NCBI GenBank assembly: GCA_023412665.1
Contig: JAEZCA010000056.1
Location: forward strand, 1 to 28,068
From: Bacillota bacterium
Lineage (GTDB): Bacteria > Bacillota > Clostridia > Acetivibrionales > DTU013
DNA: 28,068 bases
Direction: 5' to 3'
The position numbers and the translations under genes were made by a program. Each line of letters starts with the position of its first letter. Positions within the stretch are counted from its first letter, which is position 1. The notes beneath the pieces are model-generated. The model ran no database searches. It was not told the DNA's origin and saw nothing but the letters and a program-made list of their open reading frames with translations. Below are positions 22,115 to 28,068 of the stretch, piece by piece.

Positions 22115-23428
22115 ATGCAGGTATTGAGAGACAAGGTCAGAGACTTTTTGAGAAAATACGGAATGGATGCGGAAGGTGTCGACCTGGAGAAGAATTGCAG
22201 CTTATTTATCAATGAAATGAAAAACGGTCTGGAAGGGACAGGTTCTCTTCTGATGATTCCGACGTATATCGGAATGGACAATGAGATACCGCTCAAAGAG
22301 CCGATTATCTCCATCGATGCAGGCGGCACCAACTTCAGGGTGGCTGTAATACATTTTGATGAAAATAAAAAGCTGGTCACCGAAGACTTCAAAAACTATC
22401 CAATGCCGGGATCTAAAGGGGAGATCACCAAGGATGAGTTCTTCGAGACAATGGCGGACTATATCCAGCCGGTGCTTCACAAAAGCCGCAAAATAAGCTT
22501 CTGCTTCTCTTATCCCACAGAAATTTTACCGGACAAGGACGGCAGGCTGATAATGTTCAGCAAGGAAGTGAAGGTCAGTGATGTAGAGGGTGAGCTGCTG
22601 GGTAAAAATCTGATTAAAGTGTTTGAAAAACGCGGATTTACGGATGCCAGAAGCATTATCGTCCTCAATGACACCGTGGCCACACTGCTTGCAGGAAAGG
22701 CAGCAGCGCCTGACAGAGTTTTCGACGGATACATAGGCTTTATACTTGGAACCGGTACAAACATTTGCTATGCAGAGAAATGTGAAAATATAGCTAAAAT
22801 TCCTGAGCTGGCGGCAAAGGATGGTTCGATACTGATAAATACGGAATCAGGTGTATACGACAAGGTGCCCAGGGGACAAATAGACATTGAATTCGACAAT
22901 GATACCGTAAATCCCGGAGATCATGTATTCGAAAAGACTGTTTCAGGGGCTTATCAGGGTGGTCTGATACTGGCGGTCATCAAGAAGGCAGCCGATGAGG
23001 GTCTGTTTTCAGCCGAAGCAGCTAAAGCGCTCAAGAGCATAAAAGAGCTGGCATCAAAGGAAGTCGATGATTTTCTGTATTATCCGTATGGAGAAAATGT
23101 ACTGTCCAGTTGTTTCGTGAAGTCTGACAGCAATGATGACCGCGCTGTAATGTTTCTCCTGATCGACAATATATTCGAAAGGATAGCTAAATTCGTTGCA
23201 TTCAGCTTAACTGCCGTTATCGAAAAAACGGGCAAGGGTAAAGATCCCCTTAAGCCTGTATGTATAACTGCCGATGGCTCTACCTTCTATAAATCCAAAC
23301 TGTTCAGAGGCAAGCTGGACTATTATATCAAGACATATACAAATGATAAAAAAGGGATTTACTGCGAGTTTGTGAAGGTTGATAACGGAACACTGACGGG
23401 CACAGCAATAGCAGGCTTGCTGAACTAG
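22115..23428 (+). CDS. Hexokinase (eukaryotic-type family)
   Basis: Phosphorylates hexoses with ATP. The 437-residue product belongs to the actin-fold hexokinase family known from eukaryotes, not the shorter ROK or GlcK glucokinases. It shows phosphate-1 ISIDAGGTNFRVAVIHF near residue 67, sugar-binding FCFSYPTEILPDKDG, the catalytic Asp in VLNDTVATLLAG, phosphate-2 GFILGTGTNICYAEK near residue 208, and an adenosine-type CITADGSTFYKSKLF near residue 385. A clear RBS (TTGGAGGT) precedes the ATG. It sits between ecfT and truA, which are normally adjacent. The preferred sugar is unknown. Confidence 0.88.
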   Translation: MQVLRDKVRDFLRKYGMDAEGVDLEKNCSLFINEMKNGLEGTGSLLMIPTYIGMDNEIPLKEPIISIDAGGTNFRVAVIHFDENKKLVTEDFKNYPMPGSKGEITKDEFFETMADYIQPVLHKSRKISFCFSYPTEILPDKDGRLIMFSKEVKVSDVEGELLGKNLIKVFEKRGFTDARSIIVLNDTVATLLAGKAAAPDRVFDGYIGFILGTGTNICYAEKCENIAKIPELAAKDGSILINTESGVYDKVPRGQIDIEFDNDTVNPGDHVFEKTVSGAYQGGLILAVIKKAADEGLFSAEAAKALKSIKELASKEVDDFLYYPYGENVLSSCFVKSDSNDDRAVMFLLIDNIFERIAKFVAFSLTAVIEKTGKGKDPLKPVCITADGSTFYKSKLFRGKLDYYIKTYTNDKKGIYCEFVKVDNGTLTGTAIAGLLN

Positions 23429-23526
23429 AAACTGAACTGACTGTAGTATGGGCAGCAATTAAGTGCATGATCATGCAAGGCGGGAGTACACCTGTCGTAA
23501 AAGATGCTGGGTTAAGAGCGAAAAGT

Positions 23527-24348
23527 ATGAAAAGGAATATCAGGCTGACAATAGAATACGACGGTACGGCGTACCATGGTTGGCAAAGCCAGGAGAATGC
23601 GGTCACAGTGCAGGATACTGTGACCGCAGCAGTATGCAGACTTGTGGGCGAGAGCTGTTCGCTGACCGGCTCGAGCAGAACGGATACCGGCGTGCATGCG
23701 CTGGGCTTTGTGTGCAACTTTTTTACTGAGTCTTCCATACCGGCTGATAAATTTTCATTTGCACTCAATACGATCCTTCCTGAGGATATTGTCATAAAAA
23801 GGTCCGAGGAGGTTGCTCCGGAATTTCATTCACGTTTCAGTGCTATAGGAAAGAAATATACTTATTTGATTTACAATTCTGCATTTCCCTCCGCACTTCT
23901 TCGCAATAGGGCATATCACGTATATTACCCGCTGGACATAGGCGCTATGAATGAAGCTGCCGGACATTTTACGGGGGCTCACGATTTCTATGCCTTCAGT
24001 GCATCAGGAGGCAGTGCAAAAACGTCGGTAAGAACAATAACTGAAGCTGCTGTCACTTGTCTTTCTTCGAGCTGCGGTACGAGAATGGAAAGCCCTGCAA
24101 TTCCTGAGTATGGCGATGCCGTTTTAGGGAGAATATCGGCCTCTGGCAGCCGCCTGATCGAGTTCTCGATAAAAGGCGACGGCTTTCTCTACAACATGGT
24201 ACGCATCATCACCGGCACGCTTGTAGAGGTTGGCTTTGGCAAACTGAGGCCGGAAGACATGCCTGGGATCATTAGCAGCCTTGACAGGAGAAAGGCGGGC
24301 AGGACAGCTCCAGCCCACGGTCTTTACCTATCGGAGGTTTATTATTAA
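23527..24348 (+). CDS. truA: tRNA pseudouridine(38-40) synthase TruA
   Basis: Makes pseudouridine at positions 38-40 of the tRNA anticodon arm. The product begins MKRNIRLTIEYDGTAYHGWQ and has the catalytic Asp in SSRTDTGVHALGFVCNF, then KYTYLIYNS and GDGFLYNMVRIITGTLVEVG. At 273 residues it is some 20-25 longer than usual, with an extra segment before the last motif (around SSCGTRMESPAIPEYGDAV). I start at ATG 23527 by family alignment; the RBS is weak, and an in-frame ATG at 23467 is possible but adds 20 unconserved residues. Confidence 0.9.
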   Translation: MKRNIRLTIEYDGTAYHGWQSQENAVTVQDTVTAAVCRLVGESCSLTGSSRTDTGVHALGFVCNFFTESSIPADKFSFALNTILPEDIVIKRSEEVAPEFHSRFSAIGKKYTYLIYNSAFPSALLRNRAYHVYYPLDIGAMNEAAGHFTGAHDFYAFSASGGSAKTSVRTITEAAVTCLSSSCGTRMESPAIPEYGDAVLGRISASGSRLIEFSIKGDGFLYNMVRIITGTLVEVGFGKLRPEDMPGIISSLDRRKAGRTAPAHGLYLSEVYY

Positions 24349-24363
24349 GAAGTGCTGCCTACA

Positions 24364-24445
24364 GTAGGGGACATTCCTCAGCCAGTTGCAATTAGTTTAC
24401 TAATTTGCAATCAGGAATACCCATTGCAGAGGAGTGTCCCCCTAC
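24364..24445. repeat. Long inverted repeat with GGGGACA/TGTCCCC ends
   Basis: The left arm GTAGGGGACATTCCTC (24364-24379) matches the reverse complement of GAGGAGTGTCCCCCTAC (24429-24445) with one gap and one change. Inside it, TTGCAATTAG pairs with CTAATTTGCAA. The right end is followed by CTTTTTC, so it may also end truA transcription. I recall similar ends on REP/RAYT-type repeats in Clostridia; that identification is from memory and needs a search. Confidence 0.7.
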
Positions 24446-24550
24446 CTTTTTCAAAAATGAAATGGCGGACGATTATGGGAGAGATACGGGTATAATAAGG
24501 CAATAAATTAGAGATAATGAGAGATAAATTAAAATTATCGTATTTTGCAC

Positions 24551-24580
24551 TTGACATTAAAGGCGTAACTGTATTATTAT
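24551..24580 (+). promoter_or_regulatory. Promoter for rplM-rpsI
   Basis: TTGACA (24551-24556, perfect -35) and TATTAT (24575-24580) are 18 bases apart. Transcription should begin near 24587, right at the start of the structured leader before rplM. Confidence 0.8.
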
Positions 24581-24587
24581 ATTAAAG

Positions 24588-24650
24588 TGCCTAAAAGACC
24601 GGCCCTTACAGAGCTGTGTTAATGGCCGGTTTTAAAGTATATATGCGAAG
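24588..24650 (+). promoter_or_regulatory. Probable L13 leader RNA
   Basis: The 5' end of the rplM transcript contains GACCGGCC (24597-24604), pairing with GGCCGGTT (24624-24631) around a loop with CTTACAGAGCTG. This matches my memory of the Firmicutes L13 leader (a hairpin upstream of rplM in B. subtilis), through which L13 is thought to regulate its operon. The match is by eye; a covariance-model search would confirm it. Confidence 0.7.
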
Positions 24651-24674
24651 TGATCGAGGAGGAAAGGTAATACA

Positions 24675-25109
24675 ATGAAGACTTTCATGGCAAAAGCCGA
24701 AGAAGTTAAAAGGAAATGGTATGTAGTCGATGCCGACGGCAAGCCGCTGGGAAGGCTTGCAAGCGAGGTTGCAAGTGTATTGAGAGGCAAGAACAAGCCC
24801 ACATATACGCCTCATGTTGATACAGGAGATCATGTTATAGTGATCAATGCCGAAAAAATCGTTCTGACCGGAAACAAGCTGAATAACAAGATATACAGGC
24901 ATCATTCAGGCTGGCCGGGCGGATTGAAGGAAATGAAGTACAGTCAGCTGATGGCAAAATCTCCTGAAAAGGTGATCGAGCTTGCTGTAAAGGGTATGCT
25001 CCCCCACAACAGCCTTGGACGCTCAATGTTCACAAAGCTCAAGGTTTACAAGGGTGCTGAACACGAGCATCAGGCACAGAAGCCCGAAGTTCTGGAAATC
25101 AATGTTTAA
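24675..25109 (+). CDS. rplM: 50S ribosomal protein L13
   Basis: Early assembly protein of the large subunit. The 144-residue product starts MKTFMAKAEEVKRKWYVVDA and contains PLGRLASEVASVLRGKNKPT near residue 28 and MLPHNSLGRSMFTKLKVYKG near residue 113, all diagnostic. The RBS GAGGAGGAAAGG precedes the ATG. It heads the rplM-rpsI operon with its own promoter and leader, 21 bases before rpsI. Confidence 0.98.
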   Translation: MKTFMAKAEEVKRKWYVVDADGKPLGRLASEVASVLRGKNKPTYTPHVDTGDHVIVINAEKIVLTGNKLNNKIYRHHSGWPGGLKEMKYSQLMAKSPEKVIELAVKGMLPHNSLGRSMFTKLKVYKGAEHEHQAQKPEVLEINV

Positions 25110-25130
25110 TGAGGAGGGAGGAGTATAACG

Positions 25131-25526
25131 ATGGCTACAAAAATTCAGTATTACGGAACAGGAAGAAGAAAGAAATCAGTCGCCAGAGTCAGGCTTGTAC
25201 CCGGTGACGGTAAAATAATAATAAATGAGAGACCAATAGATGATTATTTTGGACTCGAAACCCTTAAGGTTATAGTAAAACAGCCCCTGACACTCACAGA
25301 TACACTGTCGAAATTCGACGTACTGTGCAAGGTTATCGGCGGTGGCTTTACCGGTCAGGCAGGAGCTATCAGACACGGTATCGCAAGAGCATTGCTCAAG
25401 GCTGACGAGGAATTCAGGACATCACTGAAAAAGGCAGGCTTCCTTACAAGAGATCCGAGAATGAAGGAAAGAAAGAAACCCGGTCTCAAGAAAGCAAGAA
25501 GGGCTCCACAGTTCTCCAAGAGATAA
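25131..25526 (+). CDS. rpsI: 30S ribosomal protein S9
   Basis: Head protein whose C-terminal tail touches the P-site tRNA anticodon stem. The 131-residue product has YYGTGRRKKSVARVRLVPGD near the start, GGGFTGQAGAIRHGIARALL in the middle, and the conserved basic tail KKARRAPQFSKR ending in KR. GGAGGGAGG lies upstream of the ATG. A clear terminator follows within 60 bases. Confidence 0.98.
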   Translation: MATKIQYYGTGRRKKSVARVRLVPGDGKIIINERPIDDYFGLETLKVIVKQPLTLTDTLSKFDVLCKVIGGGFTGQAGAIRHGIARALLKADEEFRTSLKKAGFLTRDPRMKERKKPGLKKARRAPQFSKR

Positions 25527-25555
25527 TCAAAAGAGAATATTTCAAAGAACTTACA

Positions 25556-25589
25556 AACCTCAGAAACTCAGTGCTTCTGGGGTTTTCTT
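25556..25589 (+). terminator. Rho-independent terminator after rpsI
   Basis: AACCTCAGAA (25556-25565) pairs with TTCTGGGGTT (25575-25584) with one T-G wobble, and the T residues at 25583-25586 plus CTT follow. It ends rplM-rpsI. The group II intron remnant starts immediately behind it. Confidence 0.85.
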
Positions 25590-25593
25590 GCGC

Positions 25594-25845
25594 GTGCGGC
25601 ATATGCGCGACCTTAACATCGGAAGTCTGTTGCGAAGGTTGATAGCGCCAAACGTTAGCCAAGGGCAAGGGTGTTAATTGCGAGGTGGAATCTGAAGGAA
25701 GCCTGAGGCAAAGTCCCGGCCTGACGAACAGGAACTATATATAAGGCATGTATAAACCGGACGAGTTTGCCGGACAAAACAAAATCCAATGATATCCGGG
25801 GCTTATGGTGTAAATGCGGCAGGCAGATGATGGCTGATTGTGCTT
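25594..25845 (+). mobile_element. Group II (IIC-like) intron remnant, domain I only
   Basis: The stretch starts near GTGCGGC (25594) and contains hallmark domain I segments in the right order: GTTAGCCAAGGGCAAGGGTG, GAGGTGGAATCTGAAGGAAG, GGCAAAG, CTGACGAACAGGAAC, ATAAGGCATG, GACGAGTTTGCCGGACAAAA, and TAAATGCGGCAGGCAGATGA. I know this pattern from bacterial class C introns. No reverse transcriptase gene and no domain V or VI follow, so it is a 5' fragment. Its place right behind a terminator is the known target preference of class C introns. The right boundary, about 25845, is approximate. Confidence 0.75.
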
Positions 25846-25947
25846 TTTCTTTATAGCGATGACATTTTATATTATAATAAAAATGATTTACATAAGTGAG
25901 ATAAATTTCAAATTTCTCTGTGAAAGAATCCTTGCGGTATATATAAC

Positions 25948-26100
25948 GTGGAAAGGTATGTAGGAAAAGCAAAAGCACTGTTTAATAATGTGGATGGTGT
26001 ATCCATGTATGTTGATGACTTGGACAAAGGCATCGAATTTTACTCTGGGCAATTGGGGCTTAAACTGTTGTGGCGGGTGAATGATTCCTGCGGATTAGGT
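25948..26100 (+). pseudogene. VOC (glyoxalase-like) protein remnant, N-terminal part
   Basis: About 50 residues from GTG 25948 resemble the first beta-alpha-beta module of a VOC-superfamily protein: VDGVSMYVDDLDKGIEFYSG and QLGLKLLWRVNDSCGLG. The similarity stops near residue 50 of an expected 120 or more. The open frame then reads into unrelated sequence and stops at 26169. No good RBS is visible. It is best seen as a truncated remnant joined to the GrpB tail that follows. Confidence 0.65.
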
Positions 26101-26296
26101 CACGAAAGATTCGGCAGAATTAAAACGGCATGTGGATTTTCGGGATTATTTGAGAACTTATCAAGATGATATGCGTGAGTATGGTTGTATAAAAGAGAAT
26201 GGAGCAAAGTTGTATCCCCATGATATGGATAAGTATATTGAGTACAAATCACATTTTATAGAAAGAATATATAAAACTATAGGTTTGCTGGGTTAG
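26099..26296 (+). pseudogene. GrpB-family protein remnant, C-terminal part
   Basis: In a different frame from the VOC remnant, 65 residues read VTKDSAELKRHVDFRDYLRT, then YQDDMREYGCIKENGAKLYP and HDMDKYIEYKSHFIERIYKT, to a TAG at 26294-26296. This is the C-terminal third of a GrpB/UPF0157 protein (nucleotidyltransferase-like fold). No start codon or N-terminal two thirds exist; an in-frame TAG lies just upstream. The product is therefore not expressed as a normal GrpB protein. Confidence 0.65.
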
Positions 26297-26336
26297 GTAA
26301 ACTGAAAGTTGTCTACTTATGTCAGTATTTATCTTA

Positions 26337-26366
26337 TTGACAGGGTTATACATAATATGGTATTAT
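26337..26366 (+). promoter_or_regulatory. Promoter for riboswitch and RCC1-like gene
   Basis: TTGACA (26337-26342) is a perfect -35, and TATTAT (26361-26366) is a -10 with an 18-base spacer. The predicted start near 26373 is just before the aptamer. Confidence 0.7.
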
Positions 26367-26383
26367 TTGCTATAAAATGAAGT

Positions 26384-26492
26384 ATAACTAGGCAAACTTA
26401 TCGAAATATAAGGACGCAAAGCTAGAAGTCGTATGGAATTGACACATGATTTTTAACTTGTATTACAGTCCTAGACAGTTCGGTTGCATTAG
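26384..26492 (+). promoter_or_regulatory. Cyclic-di-GMP-I (GEMM) type riboswitch aptamer
   Basis: The sequence has the conserved GEMM-I elements in order: TAGGCAAACTTATCGAAATA with a GAAA loop, the near-invariant GGACGCAAAGCTAG, a second hairpin region, and the 3' part CTAGACAGTTCGGTTGCATT. CTAGGCAA at the left can pair with TTGCATTAG at the right to close P1. These riboswitches sense c-di-GMP and often control surface, adhesion or motility genes in Clostridia. The CGAAAT loop and weak P1b stem make it a divergent member. Here the downstream gene is the RCC1-like protein. Confidence 0.78.
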
Positions 26493-26494
26493 GC

Positions 26495-26516
26495 AGGATT
26501 AACGATCCTTTTTTTG
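26495..26516 (+). terminator. Intrinsic terminator after the c-di-GMP aptamer
   Basis: AGGAT (26495-26499) pairs with ATCCT (26505-26509) around TAACG, and is followed by an uninterrupted T-run to 26515. It lies three bases after the aptamer and 130 bases before the gene, as expected for an expression platform. The stem is short and does not overlap the P1 strand as I read it, so the direction of control (on or off) is unclear. Confidence 0.6.
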
Positions 26517-26648
26517 AGTTTGACAGTATATACTTTATTCAAAATAATTAACTTAACCCAAAGTAAAATACGAAATATTTATAAAAAGAAGACCTGATAA
26601 TAGTATTTCTGAAGAAATTATTAAACACGATATAACGGAGATAATAAG

Positions 26649-27692
26649 ATGATTGGTAACAAAATAAAGAAGAAATACATAGTTGTATTTTTATTTTCAA
26701 TATTGGTTATTATTTTGATTACTATTTTGATTACTATGTCTACGCCTAATAACAAACCATTTGAGATCATGGATGATATTAAGTTTTATTCAACACTTCC
26801 TGATGGAAATCTTTATGGATTAACAGAGAAAGGTAAAGTTTACTGCTGCAACATTAATAATAATAGAATAGATGTTATATTTGAAGAATCAGATATAATT
26901 TATCTTGGTGGAAGAGATCGAAGCCTGATAATACATAGAGACGGAAGTGTATATATTGATGAGGTGGGTGGCTTAGGCGGTACTTTTATTGGTAAAGTAG
27001 AAGGAGCTGTAAATGGCGACACTTCGTCATCACATACGGCTATTGTTACTGATGATGGAAAGCTGTATGTGCATGGTTATGAGGGAAGTACTGATTGGAA
27101 CAAGCTGGGAACGGGCAATAAATTTAATCTTGATCAATTTCAGCTAATTGAACTTCCTCAAAAGATAATCAAGGTGGATTGTGGTAGAACCAATACTTTT
27201 GTATTGACTGAAAGTGGAGAACTATTCTGGACGGGTGACATGTCGGGTAAGTTTGGTTACACATTTGCGAAATATGATATCAACAAACAGATCAAAGATA
27301 TACAAAGTAATGACACCTCTTTCTTTTTATTAGATGAGAACGGGAATGTTGATTTGTTTTGTAACAATGTGGATATAAACGGTGATATGCCAACTAATGG
27401 TTTGGAAGATATTGTATCATTCTCGGTCTCTATATACGATTTATTAGCAATCAATAACGCGGGAGTCCTGTACTATAGTGGTAAAGATATATATAAGCTA
27501 AGAGTATATAATGGTAACTATATATCTCCTACTAAAATCAGCAACATAAGCGATGCAAGAGAGGTATATTGTTCTTCTATGCACGCTTATGTGGTTAAAG
27601 ATGATAAAATCATTTGTGTTCCTCTGGATAGAGAGAACAGAATAAAGCAATTTATACACAAATATAATATTTTTGCACCACATGTAAAATAG
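26649..27692 (+). CDS. Membrane-anchored RCC1-like beta-propeller protein
   Basis: Function unknown. The 347-residue product has a charged start (MIGNKIKKK) and one strong hydrophobic helix at about residues 10-30, with no lipobox cysteine, so it is probably a signal anchor with the rest outside the cell. Residues 40-340 carry degenerate RCC1-type repeats, for example SHTAIVTDDGKLYVHGYEGS, TNTFVLTESGELFWTGDMSG, TSFFLLDENGNVDLF and YDLLAINNAGVLYYSGK, which suggest a beta-propeller. RBS is CGGAGATAA before the ATG. Its base composition is clearly AT-richer than the ribosomal genes. The upstream c-di-GMP riboswitch suggests a surface or lifestyle role. Confidence 0.75.
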   Translation: MIGNKIKKKYIVVFLFSILVIILITILITMSTPNNKPFEIMDDIKFYSTLPDGNLYGLTEKGKVYCCNINNNRIDVIFEESDIIYLGGRDRSLIIHRDGSVYIDEVGGLGGTFIGKVEGAVNGDTSSSHTAIVTDDGKLYVHGYEGSTDWNKLGTGNKFNLDQFQLIELPQKIIKVDCGRTNTFVLTESGELFWTGDMSGKFGYTFAKYDINKQIKDIQSNDTSFFLLDENGNVDLFCNNVDINGDMPTNGLEDIVSFSVSIYDLLAINNAGVLYYSGKDIYKLRVYNGNYISPTKISNISDAREVYCSSMHAYVVKDDKIICVPLDRENRIKQFIHKYNIFAPHVK

Positions 27693-27696
27693 CAAG

Positions 27697-27770
27697 AAGG
27701 GGGTCAGGCTTGAGTAATTCCTTTATTATTGAAAGCAATAATAAAGGAATTATTCAAGCCTGACCCCCTT
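27697..27770. repeat. Near-perfect 35-bp-arm hairpin (REP/MITE-like)
   Basis: The left arm (27697-27731, starting AAGGGGGTCAGGCTTGA) and the right arm (27736-27770, ending TCAAGCCTGACCCCCTT) are inverted copies with one mismatch in 35, around a four-base loop AAAG. It begins five bases after the stop of the RCC1-like gene. From memory, GGGGTCAGGCTTGA-type palindromes are dispersed repeats associated with IS200-like (RAYT) transposases; no transposase is in this window. It may also act as a terminator, though no T-run follows. Confidence 0.8.
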
Positions 27771-27777
27771 GTAAGGA

Positions 27778-27815
27778 AACCTCAGCTCGACTACAATGAA
27801 AGGGGTTGTTTTTTT
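27778..27815 (+). terminator. Possible terminator or attenuator before the amidohydrolase
   Basis: AACCTC (27778-27783) can pair with GGGGTT (27802-27807), followed by G and seven T residues (27809-27815). The loop is 18 bases. It ends only six bases before the RBS of the next gene, so it could be an attenuator rather than a simple end signal. Confidence 0.4.
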
Positions 27816-27833
27816 ATTACAGGAGGGTCAGAA

Positions 27834-28068
27834 ATGTTACTGATAAAAAATGCGAAGCTGCTTACAATGGCAGGGGTTGACTATAAAAATGGATACATTG
27901 CAGCAGATGGGGAAAAAATAACCGCGCTGGGTGATGATTCTGGAGAGCTGGCAAGGCTGGAGGAAGCAAGCTCCGAAGTTATAGATGCAAAGGGCTCCTA
28001 TGTTTTACCGGGATTTGTGGATGCTCATTGCCACATAGGAATGTGGGAGGATGCCGTTGGCTTCGAAG
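27834..28068 (+). CDS. Amidohydrolase, N-terminal part (runs off window)
   Basis: The first 78 residues of a metal-dependent amidohydrolase (imidazolonepropionase-related group). It starts MLLIKNAKLLTMAGVDYKNG, with a small beta-sandwich start, and then has SYVLPGFVDAHCHIGMWEDA, which includes the HxH metal-binding motif (HCH). The ATG at 27834 is set by AGGAGGG (27821-27827). The gene continues beyond 28068, so substrate and full domain content cannot be judged; it could be a peptidase-like or deaminase-like member. Confidence 0.85.
   Translation, partial: MLLIKNAKLLTMAGVDYKNGYIAADGEKITALGDDSGELARLEEASSEVIDAKGSYVLPGFVDAHCHIGMWEDAVGFE

Noticed and set aside
25655..25978. 107-codon minus-strand open frame over the intron remnant
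   Set aside because: It overlaps structured intron RNA sequence and has no recognisable domain or start signal.

Overview
The window is a chromosomal segment from a low-to-mid G+C Firmicute, most likely of class Clostridia. The reasons are the gene order (S10, spc and alpha ribosomal clusters fused into one run, with secY, adk, map, a KOW protein, infA and rpmJ in the middle), strong AGGAGG ribosome-binding sites, frequent TTG and GTG starts, AGA/AGG-rich arginine usage, a zinc-type S14 and S4, and a B. subtilis-like RNA polymerase alpha subunit. I cannot name the species.

Region 1 (1-17378) is the ribosomal superoperon, all on the + strand. A structured leader (1-393) precedes rpsJ-rplC-rplD-rplW-rplB-rpsS-rplV-rpsC-rplP-rpmC-rpsQ-rplN-rplX-rplE-rpsN-rpsH-rplF-rplR-rpsE-rpmD-rplO-secY-adk-map-KOW-infA-rpmJ. 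A promoter-bearing gap (13775-14110) follows, then rpsM-rpsK-rpsD-rpoA-rplQ and an intrinsic terminator. These genes make the ribosome core, the SecY translocon channel, RNA polymerase alpha, IF-1, adenylate kinase and methionine aminopeptidase. Several intergenic gaps are unusually long for this operon and contain hairpins or repeats.

Region 2 (17411-25589) is the usual Firmicutes follow-on cluster, ecfA1-ecfA2-ecfT-truA-rplM-rpsI, interrupted twice. A minus-strand RsmC-like methyltransferase and a plus-strand SLC13/ArsB-type permease lie between the two ECF ATPase genes. A eukaryotic-type hexokinase lies between ecfT and truA. The rplM-rpsI pair has its own promoter and what looks like an L13 autoregulatory leader.

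Region 3 (25590-28068) is an AT-richer accessory stretch. Directly behind the rpsI terminator is a domain I remnant of a group IIC-like intron. It is followed by a chimeric pair of gene remnants (VOC/glyoxalase start joined to a GrpB-family tail). Next comes a cyclic-di-GMP-I type riboswitch with promoter and terminator, upstream of a membrane-anchored RCC1-like beta-propeller protein of unknown function. After that are a near-perfect 35-bp-arm hairpin repeat (REP/MITE-like) and the start of an amidohydrolase that runs off the window.

The best candidate for something undescribed is the c-di-GMP riboswitch plus surface RCC1-like protein. Other points of interest are the dispersed GGGACA/TGTCCC hairpin repeats (one inside the ribosomal operon), the 46-residue N-terminal extension of L22, and the hexokinase placed in the ECF operon. 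All calls come from reading the sequence and recalling families; no database search was run.
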